Of a stretch of 64,000 nt of DNA, positions 37,424 to 45,786 are shown one piece after another. This stretch comes from CAVURS01 sp963834425 (GTDB lineage Bacteria; Actinomycetota; Actinomycetes; Actinomycetales; CAVURS01): positions 1,426,001 to 1,490,000 of the forward strand of contig CAWIBR010000013.1 in NCBI GenBank assembly GCA_963834425.1. Direction: 5' to 3'. The notes under the pieces are model-generated. The model made no database searches. It saw nothing but the letters and a program-made list of their open reading frames with translations, and had not been told where the DNA came from. Numbering within the stretch: the stretch's first letter is position 1; every line of letters starts with the position of its first letter. Both the position numbers and the translations under genes were made by a program.

Positions 37424-37732
37424 TCAGGAGTTGATGGCAGTGACCTTGACCTTGGTCTGGTGCTGGCGGTGACCCTGGCGCTTGCGGTAGCCGGTCTTGT
37501 TCTTGAACTTCATGATGCTGATCTTGGGGCCCTTGTAGGGGCCGACCAACTCGGCCGTCACGGTCACCTTGGCCAGCGACTTCGCGTCGCTGGTGACGGT
37601 CTGGCCGTCGACGAGTAGCAGCGGGACGAGCTCCACCGAGTCGCCGGCCTGGCCCTGGACCTTGTCGATCACCAGGATGTCGCCGACGGCGACCTTCTCC
37701 TGACGGCCGCCGGCGCGGACGATCGCGTACAC
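37424..37732 (-). CDS. rplU: 50S ribosomal protein bL21
   Basis: 102 residues from GTG (VYAIVRAGGRQEKVAVGDIL), with GPYKGPKISIMKFKNKTGYR and KRQGHRQHQTKVKVTAI at the end, diagnostic of bL21. First gene of the rplU-rpmA-obgE operon, downstream of RNase E as in other actinobacteria. Confidence 0.98.
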   Translation of the reverse strand: MYAIVRAGGRQEKVAVGDILVIDKVQGQAGDSVELVPLLLVDGQTVTSDAKSLAKVTVTAELVGPYKGPKISIMKFKNKTGYRKRQGHRQHQTKVKVTAINS

Positions 37733-37928
37733 GTGGAACTCACTCTCTGACGTTGAGTCGATGCTCAGTTGATAGTCGCTCTACAGCCGCTCGGGTGACC
37801 CCCGGCTCTGCAGCGGTGGTCGGGCTCTCACGACGACGGCGCGCACGCGGCGCACCGACCGCAAGGGTATTTCGTGGCGGACGGCTGGGTCAAACCGTCA
37901 AACCGCCAAGCCGTCAACGCGGTCACGG

Positions 37929-40813
37929 TCACACCGCCGGTGGCGGCGGACCGGCGGGTGCGGTGGCTCGGCCCCGGCGCCGCCGAGGCGCCGGCTGTAC
38001 GGCGACCGGCTCAGGCTCAGGCTCCGGTGCGGACGGCTCGGCTCAGGCTCAGGCTCAGATTCCGGCTCGGGCTCCTGCGGCTGCTCCTGCACCGGCTCCG
38101 GCTCGAGGTCGATCGGCTCGAGGTCGATCGGCTCTGCGTCGTACTCGGCCGCCTCCTGCGCGACGAGGACAGCACCTTCGGCTGCCGCCTCGGCGGCCTG
38201 CTCGATGAGGTCCCCGGTCGCCTCGGCCAGCTCGGCCGCCTCACCCAGCTCAGGTGCCTCCGCCAGGTCGCCCGCTTCGTCCGGGTCCGCGGCCTCGGCC
38301 AGCTTCGCGTTGTGCATGGCGGCGGCGTGGGCCCGGGCGGCGATCTCGGCCGCGGTCGGGCCGGTCCGGATCGGAGCCGGCTCCTGCCCGCCCGAGCGGC
38401 CGCCACCGCGACCGCCCCGTCCGCCCTTGCCGGAGCCGCCGCCGTTGCTCGGCTGTTCGGTCGGGGACTTCTTCTCGATCGGCTCGGTGTGCACGATGAC
38501 CCCGCGGCCGTGGCAGACCTCGCAGGTCTCGCTGAAAACCTCGAGCAGGCCCTGCCCGACCCGCTTGCGGGTCATCTGGACCAGGCCGAGGGAGGTCACC
38601 TCGGCCACCTGGTGCTTGGTCCGGTCCCGGCCGAGGCACTCGAGCAGCCGGCGCAGGACGAGCTCGCGGTTGTTCTCGAGCACCATGTCGATGAAGTCGA
38701 TGACGATGATGCCGCCGACGTCCCGAAGGCGGAGCTGGCGGACGATCTCCTCGGCCGCTTCCAGGTTGTTCTTCGTCACCGTCTCCTCGAGGTTGCCACC
38801 GCTGCCGGTGAACTTGCCCGTGTTGACGTCGACGACGGTCATCGCCTCGGTGCGGTCGATGACCAGGGAGCCGCCGGAGGGCAGCCAGACCTTGCGGTCC
38901 AGCGCCTTGGCCAGCTGCTCGTCGATCCGGTAGTGGTGGAAGACGTCGCCCTCGCCGGTCCACTTCGTGACCCGGTCGGTCAGGTCGGGCGCGACCTGAG
39001 CGACGTACGACTGGACGGTCTGCCAGGACTCCTCACCGGAGACGACCAGTCCGTTGAAGTCCTCGTTGAAGACGTCGCGGATGACCCGGACGGTCAGGTC
39101 GGGCTCGCCGTGGAGCAGAGCTGGAGCGGTCGCGTTTCCGGCGGCTCCGGCCTGGATCTCCTCCCACTGCTGGGTGAGCCGCTCGACGTCGCGGCGCAGC
39201 TCCTCCTCGCTCGCGCCCTCGGCCGCGGTGCGGACGATGACGCCGGCGCCCTCGGGGAGGACGGCCTTGAGGATCTGCTTGAGCCGGGCCCGCTCGTTCT
39301 CGGGGAGCTTGCGGCTGATCCCCGTCATCGACCCCTCGGGCACGTAGACCAGGTAGCGGCCGGGCAGGGAGATCTGGCTGGTCAGCCGGGCGCCCTTGTG
39401 GCCGATCGGGTCCTTGGTGACCTGCACCAGCACGGACTCGCCGGACTTCAGGACGTTCTCGATCCGCTTGGCCTGGCCGGATACGCCCGCGGCGTCCCAG
39501 TTGACCTCACCGGCGTACAGCACGGCGTTGCGGCCCTTGCCGATGTCGACGAACGCCGCCTCCATGCTGGGCAGCACGTTCTGCACCCGGCCGAGGTAGA
39601 CGTTGCCGGCCATCGAGGCGTTGGCGTCCCGCGAGACGTAGTGCTCGACCAGGACGTCGTCCTCGAGCACGCCGATCTGGGTCCGGCCGCCGGTCTGGCG
39701 GACGACCATGACCCGCTCGACACTCTCGCGCCGGGCCAGGAACTCGGCCTCGGTGATGACCTGCTTGCGCCGGCCCTGCTCGCGTCCCTCGCGGCGGCGC
39801 TGCTTCTTGGCCTCCAGGCGCGTCGAGCCACGGACGCCGGTGATCTCGTCGCCGCGGGGACGGCGCTCGCGGACGCGGACGACGGTGTTCGGCGGGTCAT
39901 CTGGGCCGGGCGTGCCGTCACCCTCGCCGGTGCGACGGCGCCGACGCCGACGGCGCCGACTCGAGCTGGACTCGCCGCCGCCCTCCTCGTCCGGGCCGTT
40001 GTCGGCGTTGTCGTCGTCGCCGGAGTCGTCCCCGCCCTCGGCCGCCGGGCGGTTGTCGCCCCGACCGCCGGTACGCCGCGGGGTCGCCTCGCCGTCCTCG
40101 GTGTCGCTGGTGCTGCCGTCGCCGGAGCCACCCTCTCCCTCGGAGCGACCGCGCCGGCCCCGACCGCCGCGACGGCGCCGCTTGCGCGGACCATCACCGC
40201 CGTCGGTCGAACTCTCGCTCGGGCCGTCGCCGGAGCCGGTCGAGTCGTCGGAGCGGTTGGTCGTGTCGCTGTCATCTCGGTCGGCCTGGCCCTCGCCGCC
40301 GGCCGGGGCGTCGGCCGCCGGCGCCGCTGACTTGCGGGAGCGGGTCCGGGTCGGTGCGGCCACGGGCTCGGGGGCCTGGAAGAGGACCAGCCCGCCGACC
40401 GGCGTACTCGCGGCGGTTGCTCCGCCCTCGTCAGCCGCCTGCTCGGCGGACTTCTTGGCGGTCTTCTTGGCGGTGGTCTTCCGGGTCGACGCCTTCTTGG
40501 CGGTCTTCTTGGCCGGCGCGGCGTCGCCGTCGGTCGAAGGCGGCGCGTCCGGGCTGGTCGAGGAGCCGGTCGAGGCGTCGGCGTCAGCCGTCTTCTTGGT
40601 GGTTCGCTTGGTCGCGGCCTTCTTGGCCGTCTTCTTGGCCGGCTGCGTCTCCGCCTGGCCGTCCGGCGCGGCGTCGGCGCTCGCCTTCTTGGCCGTGCGC
40701 TTGCGCGGCGCTCTCGCCGCGGGGGCCGAGCTGCCGGCCTGCGGGCCGTCAGCGCCGGCGGCCGGTGTCGTGCCTGCGTTGTCGGTGGTGGTGGGGGTGC
40801 TCTCGTCGAGCAT
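37929..40813 (-). CDS. rne: Ribonuclease E/G, one frameshift near C-terminus
   Basis: About 960 residues. N-terminal third is low complexity: lysine repeats (AKKTAKKAATKRTTKK, KKTAKKASTRKTTAKK), then arginine/acidic blocks. The catalytic region contains an S1 domain (GNVYLGRVQNVLPSMEAAFV), the DNase-like sites VIDRTEAMTVVDVNTGKFTG and GGIIVIDFIDMV with the metal Asp residues, and the zinc-link CEVCHGRG. A Pro/Glu repeat tail breaks near 38030; restoring one base gives APEPEPEPVAVQPAPRRRRG and a TGA at 37929 (as read, the frame runs to 37898). ATG 40813 has GGGAG upstream; GTG 40840 is an alternative. Confidence 0.94.
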
Positions 40814-40976
40814 CGGGGTACTCCCGTCGTCCGCGGCCACCGGTCACACCCAACCCGGCACCGCGGATGCGGTTGTGTCGTCTCGCGCGCTCCGCGCGGA
40901 CGGAAGTCGTCTAGCTACAGCCGAGACGGTCGCGCACGAGGCGCGTCACGGAGCCCGACTGCCGACGGTGTCGTGC

Positions 40977-41774
40977 TCAGTGCCCAGCCTGTTCCTGGTC
41001 CGATCGTCTGCGATCGGGCTCCAACGGATCAGACACTGCACCAGTTGCGCTATCGAGTGGCCCCTGTGCCAGCCGAGTCACCCGAGGTGCGGACGGCGGC
41101 ACGAGGTCAGCCACCACGCGCAGCGCGGTGAGGACGTCGTCGGGGCGTACGGCGGGTGTGGAGTGCCGCACGACCGCTCGCAGTATCGCACAGTTGCCAC
41201 CTGGTGACTCCCCGGGACCCGCCGGTGCCGCGGTGGCGGGCGGCTCGAGGTCGAGGGTGTGAACCGCCGCACGGGCATCGAAAGTGCGCAGACCATTCTT
41301 CATCATCCGTTGCACGGACACTTCTGGCGCAGCGAGGAACGAGGTGATCGCGGTCCGAGCCTGGTCGTCCGAGACTCCGGGCAGCTCTATCTGCCAGCAG
41401 CTCGCCTCCAGGCGCTCGACCAGGTTGGTGGCCGGCGCGGCCTCGACCACCTCCAGGACGTCCAGTCCCGGTGGCATCGACTCGTCGAGTGCGGTCCGCA
41501 CCGCGGCCGGGTCGCAGCGCGCGGTCACCGAGATCTCGAGGTACTCGGCCTCGCTGGCCGTGCCGGTCGGCGCCGCCCCGGCGTAGGAGACCTTCGGGTG
41601 CGGTGAAAAGCCGGCCGAGTAGGCCATCGGGATGTCCGCCCGGCGCAGGGCGCGTTCGAGGGAGCGCTGGATGTCGCGGTGGCTCGTGAACCGCAGCCGG
41701 CCCCGCTTGGCGTAGCGAACCCGCAGCTTCTGTACGGCGGGAGGCGGCGGTGGACCGTCCGGTGAGCGAGCCAT
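40977..41774 (-). CDS. TIGR03936 family radical-SAM-linked protein (DUF2344)
   Basis: 265 residues from ATG 41774. The conserved core is KLRVRYAKRGRLRFTSHRDI, QRSLERALRRADIPMAYSAG and FSPHPKVSYAGAAPTGTASE. In other bacteria this domain is fused to or directly follows the TIGR03960 radical SAM protein, and both sit beside RNase E/G and rplU, as here. Function unknown; an RNA- or ribosome-linked modification is suspected from context. In this genome a toxin-antitoxin module separates the two halves. Confidence 0.93.
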   Translation of the reverse strand: MARSPDGPPPPPAVQKLRVRYAKRGRLRFTSHRDIQRSLERALRRADIPMAYSAGFSPHPKVSYAGAAPTGTASEAEYLEISVTARCDPAAVRTALDESMPPGLDVLEVVEAAPATNLVERLEASCWQIELPGVSDDQARTAITSFLAAPEVSVQRMMKNGLRTFDARAAVHTLDLEPPATAAPAGPGESPGGNCAILRAVVRHSTPAVRPDDVLTALRVVADLVPPSAPRVTRLAQGPLDSATGAVSDPLEPDRRRSDQEQAGH

Positions 41775-41839
41775 CAGAGCGCCGACCCTATGACACCGGC
41801 CGTCGGCGCTCGGACCATCCGCCAACGAACCGGGGCCAC

Positions 41840-41859
41840 GTGGTAGCACGGTGGTAGCA
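41840..41859 (+). promoter_or_regulatory. Direct repeat upstream of the antitoxin gene
   Basis: GTGGTAGCA occurs at 41840-41848 and 41851-41859, an 11-bp period that puts both copies on the same face of the helix. It ends 7 bp before the antitoxin GTG, where autorepression by the RHH antitoxin would be expected. It may also contain the -10 region (TAGCAT). Confidence 0.6.
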
Positions 41860-41866
41860 TGCGGCG

Positions 41867-42076
41867 GTGGCTTCCACCCTCAGACTCAGCGCCCCTGCTC
41901 AGACCGCCTTGGAGCGGCTGCTGACCCGGCGCCCAGGCATTTCCGCCAACGAGCTGATCAACCAACTCCTCATCGAGGTCGACGAGGGATACAGCCATGC
42001 GGAACGGGTGCAGACGGCGTTTGCTGCCGGCGAGGATCGCTGGGGCGAGGTCCTCGAGCGCCTCCGAACGGCATGA
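41867..42076 (+). CDS. RHH-type antitoxin of a Doc toxin-antitoxin module
   Basis: 69 residues from GTG: VASTLRLSAPAQTALERLLT, ISANELINQLLIEVDEGYSH. The N-terminal beta strand plus two helices is a ribbon-helix-helix DNA-binding fold; the C-terminal half should wrap the toxin. The stop overlaps the toxin ATG by 4 nt (ATGA), the usual coupling in type II modules. Both genes run opposite to their neighbours. Confidence 0.8.
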   Translation: MASTLRLSAPAQTALERLLTRRPGISANELINQLLIEVDEGYSHAERVQTAFAAGEDRWGEVLERLRTA

Positions 42077-42633
42077 CCGAGTACCTGAGTCTCGAAGATG
42101 TCCTGAAGTTCATCGCGCGCAGCGGTCTGATCCTGCGCGATCCGGGCCTTCTCGCCTCGGCAGTGGCCCGCCCCCAGGCGTCCATGTTCGGCCAGGACGC
42201 CTACCCGGATCTTGCCCAGAAGACAGCGGCGCTGCTGCACTCGGTCGCACAGAACCAGGCTCTGGTCGACGGGAACAAGCGCCTCGCCCTGCTGTGCGCA
42301 GATGCCTTCGTCCGGATCAATGGCAGTGAGCTGGGACTCACGAACGACACCGCCTTCGAGCTGCTACCATCAGCAGGAAGCACTGTCGCCAGCGCCCCTT
42401 GTAACGACCCCAGTACGTCGAGTCGGCGTGGGCATCCTCTGGGATCTGGCCCGGCCCCGGTCTGGCTCACCCGGCGGGCGTTGCGAGGACCTGGTCGCGG
42501 GTGGCGCCGAGGACAGTCAGGGGCAGCAGCGTCTTGCCGGTCGGACCAATCTCGATGTCGGTGCCCATCTGCGGGCAGACGCCGCAGTCGAAGCACGGCG
42601 TCCAGCGGCAGTCCTCGACCTCGACCTCGTTGA
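42073..42633 (+). CDS. Doc-like (Fic fold) toxin with altered catalytic His and unnatural C-terminus
   Basis: Doc toxins phosphorylate EF-Tu. The first ~95 residues match the family: MTEYLSLEDVLKFIARSGLI, PQASMFGQDAYPDLAQKTAA, and the Fic motif QALVDGNKR at residues 62-70. Two problems: the catalytic His of the HxFx(D)GNKR motif is Gln62 (codon CAG, one base from CAC), and after FELL at about residue 98 the frame becomes arginine/serine-rich and runs 167 bp into the convergent radical SAM gene. The family is about 125 residues, so a frameshift or 3' truncation near 42365 is likely. Probably an inactive or degrading toxin. Confidence 0.75.
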   Translation: MTEYLSLEDVLKFIARSGLILRDPGLLASAVARPQASMFGQDAYPDLAQKTAALLHSVAQNQALVDGNKRLALLCADAFVRINGSELGLTNDTAFELLPSAGSTVASAPCNDPSTSSRRGHPLGSGPAPVWLTRRALRGPGRGWRRGQSGAAASCRSDQSRCRCPSAGRRRSRSTASSGSPRPRPR

Positions 42634-44449
42634 CCGAGTCCTGCCAGTCCTCCCAGAGCCAGTCCTTGTCCAGGCCGGAGTCCAGGTGATCCCACGGCAG
42701 GACCTCGGTCTGCTCGCGCTCGCGCGTTGTGTACCAGGCCACATCGATCGGCGTACGGTCGAAAACCGTTGCGGCGGCGTGCATCCAGCGCTCGTAGGAG
42801 AAGTGCTCGCTCCACCCGTCGAACCGGCCGCCGTCCTCCCAGACCTGGCGGATCACGGCGCCGACTCGTCGGTCACCACGTGACAACAGTCCTTCGACGA
42901 TGCCGGGCTGGCCGTCGTGGTAGCGGAAGCCGATGGCCCGGGCGTACTGGCGGTCGGAGCGGATCGCGTCGCGCAGCTTGGCCAGCCGGGCATCGGTCTC
43001 CTCGGCGCCGAGCTGGCTGGCCCACTGGAACGGCGTGTGCGGCTTGGGCACGAAGCCGCCGATGCTGACGGTGCACCGGATGTCGCGGGACCCGCTGATC
43101 TCGCGGCCGGCGGCGATGACCTTCTTGGCCAGGTCGGCGATCTGCAGCACGTCGTCGTCGGTCTCGGTCGGCAGCCCGCACATGAAGTAGAGCTTCACCT
43201 GACGCCAACCCGCGCCGTACGCCGCAGTGACCGTCCGGATCAGGTCCTCCTCGGTGACCATCTTGTTGATCACCTTGCGCATCCGCTCGCTGCCGCCCTC
43301 GGGGGCGAAGGTCAGGCCGGAGCGCCGGCCGTTGCGGGAGAGCTCGTTGGCCAGGTCGATGTTGAAGGCGTCGACCCGCGTGCTCGGCAGGGAGAGCCCG
43401 GTCTGCGTCCCCTCATAGCGGTCGGCCAAACCCTTGGTGATGTCGGCGATCTCCGAGTGGTCGGCGCTGGACAGGCTGAGCAGGCCGACTTCCTCGAAAC
43501 CCGTTGCAGCGAGGCCTTTTTCGACCATCTCGCCGATCCCGGTGATGCTCCGCTCGCGGACCGGCCGGGTGATCATGCCGGCCTGGCAGAACCGGCACCC
43601 GCGCGTGCAGCCGCGGAAGATCTCGACCGACATCCGCTCGTGCACGGTCTCGGCGAGCGGCACGAGGGGCTGCTTGGGATAGGGCCACGCGTCGAGGTCC
43701 ATCACGGTGTGTTTGGCCACCCGCCACGGCACCCGCGGATGGTTCGGCGCGACCCGCTTGATCCGACCGTCGGGCAGGTAGTCGACGTCGTAGAACCGAG
43801 GGACGTAGACCCCGCCGGTGGCCGCCAGCCGCAGCAGCAGCTCCTCGCGCCCGCCGGGACGGCCTTCGGCCTTCCAGCCCTTGACCACCGCGGTGATCTC
43901 GAGCACGGCCTGCTCGCCGTCGCCCAGCACCGCCGCGTCGACGAAGTCGGCGATCGGCTCCGGGTTGAAGGCCGCGTGCCCGCCGGCCACGACCACCGGG
44001 TGCTCCTCGGTGCGGTCCTTGGCCTCGAGCGGGATGCCGGCCAGGTCGAGCGCGGTCAGCAGGTTGGTGTAGCCGAGCTCGGTCGAGAAGGAGACCCCGA
44101 GCAGGTCGAAGTCCTTGACCGGCCGGTGGGCGTCGACGGTGAACTGCGGCACCCCGTGCTCGCGCATCAGGGCTTCGAGGTCCGGCCACACGGCGTACGT
44201 GCGCTCGGCCAGGACGCCCGGCTGCTCGTTGAGGACTTCGTAGAGGATCATCACGCCCTGGTTGGGCAGGCCGACCTCGTAGGCGTCCGGGTACATCAGG
44301 GCCCAGCGCACCGGATGCGGGTGCTCGGGGTCGTCCCAGTCCTTGATCGTGGAGTTGAGCTCGCCGCCGACGTACTGGATCGGCTTGTTCACCTGGGCGA
44401 GCAGGGGCTCCAGTCGCGCAAAGAGCGACTCGGTGACCGGGGAGGACAT
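42467..44449 (-). CDS. TIGR03960 family B12-binding-type radical SAM protein
   Basis: 660 residues. An N-terminal B12-binding-like domain (ALMYPDAYEVGLPNQGVMIL, LGVSFSTELGYTNLL, VVAGGHAAFNPEP) precedes the radical SAM barrel with FRGCTRGCRFCQAGMITRPV (CxxxCxxC binding the 4Fe-4S cluster), GGSERMRKVINKMVTEEDL and YFMCGLPTETDDDV. A Cys-rich C-terminus (CRWTPCFDCGVCPQMGTDIE) may bind a second cluster. It normally works with the TIGR03936 protein, here 690 bp away on the same strand beyond the toxin-antitoxin genes. Confidence 0.94.
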   Translation of the reverse strand: MSSPVTESLFARLEPLLAQVNKPIQYVGGELNSTIKDWDDPEHPHPVRWALMYPDAYEVGLPNQGVMILYEVLNEQPGVLAERTYAVWPDLEALMREHGVPQFTVDAHRPVKDFDLLGVSFSTELGYTNLLTALDLAGIPLEAKDRTEEHPVVVAGGHAAFNPEPIADFVDAAVLGDGEQAVLEITAVVKGWKAEGRPGGREELLLRLAATGGVYVPRFYDVDYLPDGRIKRVAPNHPRVPWRVAKHTVMDLDAWPYPKQPLVPLAETVHERMSVEIFRGCTRGCRFCQAGMITRPVRERSITGIGEMVEKGLAATGFEEVGLLSLSSADHSEIADITKGLADRYEGTQTGLSLPSTRVDAFNIDLANELSRNGRRSGLTFAPEGGSERMRKVINKMVTEEDLIRTVTAAYGAGWRQVKLYFMCGLPTETDDDVLQIADLAKKVIAAGREISGSRDIRCTVSIGGFVPKPHTPFQWASQLGAEETDARLAKLRDAIRSDRQYARAIGFRYHDGQPGIVEGLLSRGDRRVGAVIRQVWEDGGRFDGWSEHFSYERWMHAAATVFDRTPIDVAWYTTREREQTEVLPWDHLDSGLDKDWLWEDWQDSVNEVEVEDCRWTPCFDCGVCPQMGTDIEIGPTGKTLLPLTVLGATRDQVLATPAG

Positions 44450-44734
44450 GCGGACAGACCTCTCACAGACGGGCGGGGAAGTCCGCCCAGCCTAACGCGG
44501 CGGCTCAAGGGTTGGCTGCATCGGCTCCGCCGTCGGGCGAGCGACCGTCGACCCGACCAGCGTGCAGCGGCTGGTCGGTCCAGGGCCGGCTGCAGCTTCC
44601 AGCTCCGCCGGTGCGCCAGCCACCACTGGCCGACCAGGTGTACTGCCGTCGCCAGGGCCTTCCCAGCGCCGTACGGCATGAAGGCGCGGCCGCGGGCGCC
44701 ACCGCGGACGTCCCCGCGCTCCGGCCGATCGGGA

Positions 44735-44989
44735 TCATCCGGAGCGGCGCAGGTTGCGCACCACGAGGGCGTCCTCGCGCAGACCCACCGACATCTGTTT
44801 GAAGGCGATCACCTCGATCAGCACGATCGCGATCAAGGACGGCCAGATGGCGGCGCCAAACCAGTCGTCACCGCTGAAGGTCAGCTGATTGATGACCGCG
44901 AAGGCAACGAAGACCAGCAGCAACGGCCCGAACCAGATCAGCACGGACCGCCACGACCGGCGGATGACTACGTCGGGCTCGATCGACAT
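44735..44989 (-). CDS. PH-domain-like membrane protein, C-terminus disrupted
   Basis: 84 residues as read: MSIEPDVVIRRSWRSVLIWF, two membrane helices (about 14-32 and 46-62), then MSVGLREDALVVRNLRR, the usual first strand of a bacterial PH domain, after which the frame stops. Fragments of plausible continuation appear in other frames (RMIPIG, GGARGRAFMPYG, WRRQYTWS, ending at a TGA at 44505), so several indels probably hide about 75 more residues in 44505-44734. The rest of the gap to the radical SAM gene holds nothing I can identify. Next to ndk, as commonly seen in related genera. Confidence 0.65.
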   Translation of the reverse strand: MSIEPDVVIRRSWRSVLIWFGPLLLVFVAFAVINQLTFSGDDWFGAAIWPSLIAIVLIEVIAFKQMSVGLREDALVVRNLRRSG

Positions 44990-45011
44990 GCCGTCACCCC
45001 CTGACCTTCGG

Positions 45012-45431
45012 TCAAAGTCCAGGGAACCAGATGCCGATCTCGCGCTCAGCCGATTCGGGCGAATCCGACCCGTGGACGATGTTCTGCTGCACGGCCAGGC
45101 CCCAGTCGCGGCCCAGGTCGCCGCGGATCGATCCGGGCGCGGCCTTGGTCGGGTCGGTCGCACCGCCGAGGGACCGGAAGCCCTCGATGCACCGCTCTCC
45201 TTCGAACACCGCCGCCACGACCGGGCCGGACGACATGAACTCCACGAGCGGCTCGAAGAACGGCTTGCCCTCGTGTTCGGCGTAGTGCTGGACGAGCAGC
45301 TCGCGGCCGACGACTCGCAGCTCGAGGGCTACGAGCCGATAGCCCTTGGCCTCGATCCGGCGCAGCACCTCGCCGGTCAGGCCGCGGCCGACGCCGTCGG
45401 GTTTGACGAGGACGAGGGTGCGTTCAGTCAC
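45012..45431 (-). CDS. ndk: Nucleoside diphosphate kinase
   Basis: 139 residues, GTG start (VTERTLVLVKPDGVGRGLTG). Balances nucleoside triphosphate pools; the phospho-His is H120 in QNIVHGSDSPESAEREI. Also conserved: FMSSGPVVAAVFEGE and TDPTKAAPGSIRGD. Standard length. The folC-DUF4233-ndk order matches M. tuberculosis Rv2447c-Rv2445c. Confidence 0.98.
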   Translation of the reverse strand: MTERTLVLVKPDGVGRGLTGEVLRRIEAKGYRLVALELRVVGRELLVQHYAEHEGKPFFEPLVEFMSSGPVVAAVFEGERCIEGFRSLGGATDPTKAAPGSIRGDLGRDWGLAVQQNIVHGSDSPESAEREIGIWFPGL

Positions 45432-45440
45432 GCGCGGAGC

Positions 45441-45782
45441 CTATCCATCGCGCGCCTGGATGGCGGCGGCCCGCAGCTCGTCGGCCCGCTTGCCCTGCAC
45501 GAGAGCGACCACCCACAGCGCGGTGAAGACGACGCCGACGACGGCCATCAGGTGGATCCAGTACGTCGAAGCCAGCAGCAGCACCTGCACGATCGAGCCG
45601 AGGACGAAGCCGACCGACCCGCGGTGCAGCGTGGCCATGGCGGCGATGCACAGCGCGACCACGACGAGGCAGACGACCAGGATCGCCCACCCGGAGGCGT
45701 CGGAGAGTCCCCGGGCGACGAGCCCGGCGAAGAGTACGACGAACAGCTCGCCCACCAGGACGATCCGGGCGGCCATCCGCAT
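45441..45782 (-). CDS. DUF4233 family membrane protein
   Basis: 113 residues from ATG 45782 (MRMAARIVLVGELFVVLFAG). Four hydrophobic segments at about 5-23, 29-49, 57-72 and 78-96, ending in a basic tail QGKRADELRAAAIQ. The family lies between folC and ndk in most actinobacteria (Rv2446c position), with 4 bp from the folC stop and 9 bp to ndk, so it is translated from the same message. Function unknown. Confidence 0.9.
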   Translation of the reverse strand: MRMAARIVLVGELFVVLFAGLVARGLSDASGWAILVVCLVVVALCIAAMATLHRGSVGFVLGSIVQVLLLASTYWIHLMAVVGVVFTALWVVALVQGKRADELRAAAIQARDG

Positions 45783-45786
45783 CGGC

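Noticed and set aside
37874..40330. 818-codon open frame antisense to rne
   Set aside because: Long antisense frames are expected in very high GC DNA; the translation is Arg/Leu/Asp-rich without family similarity, while rne is certain.
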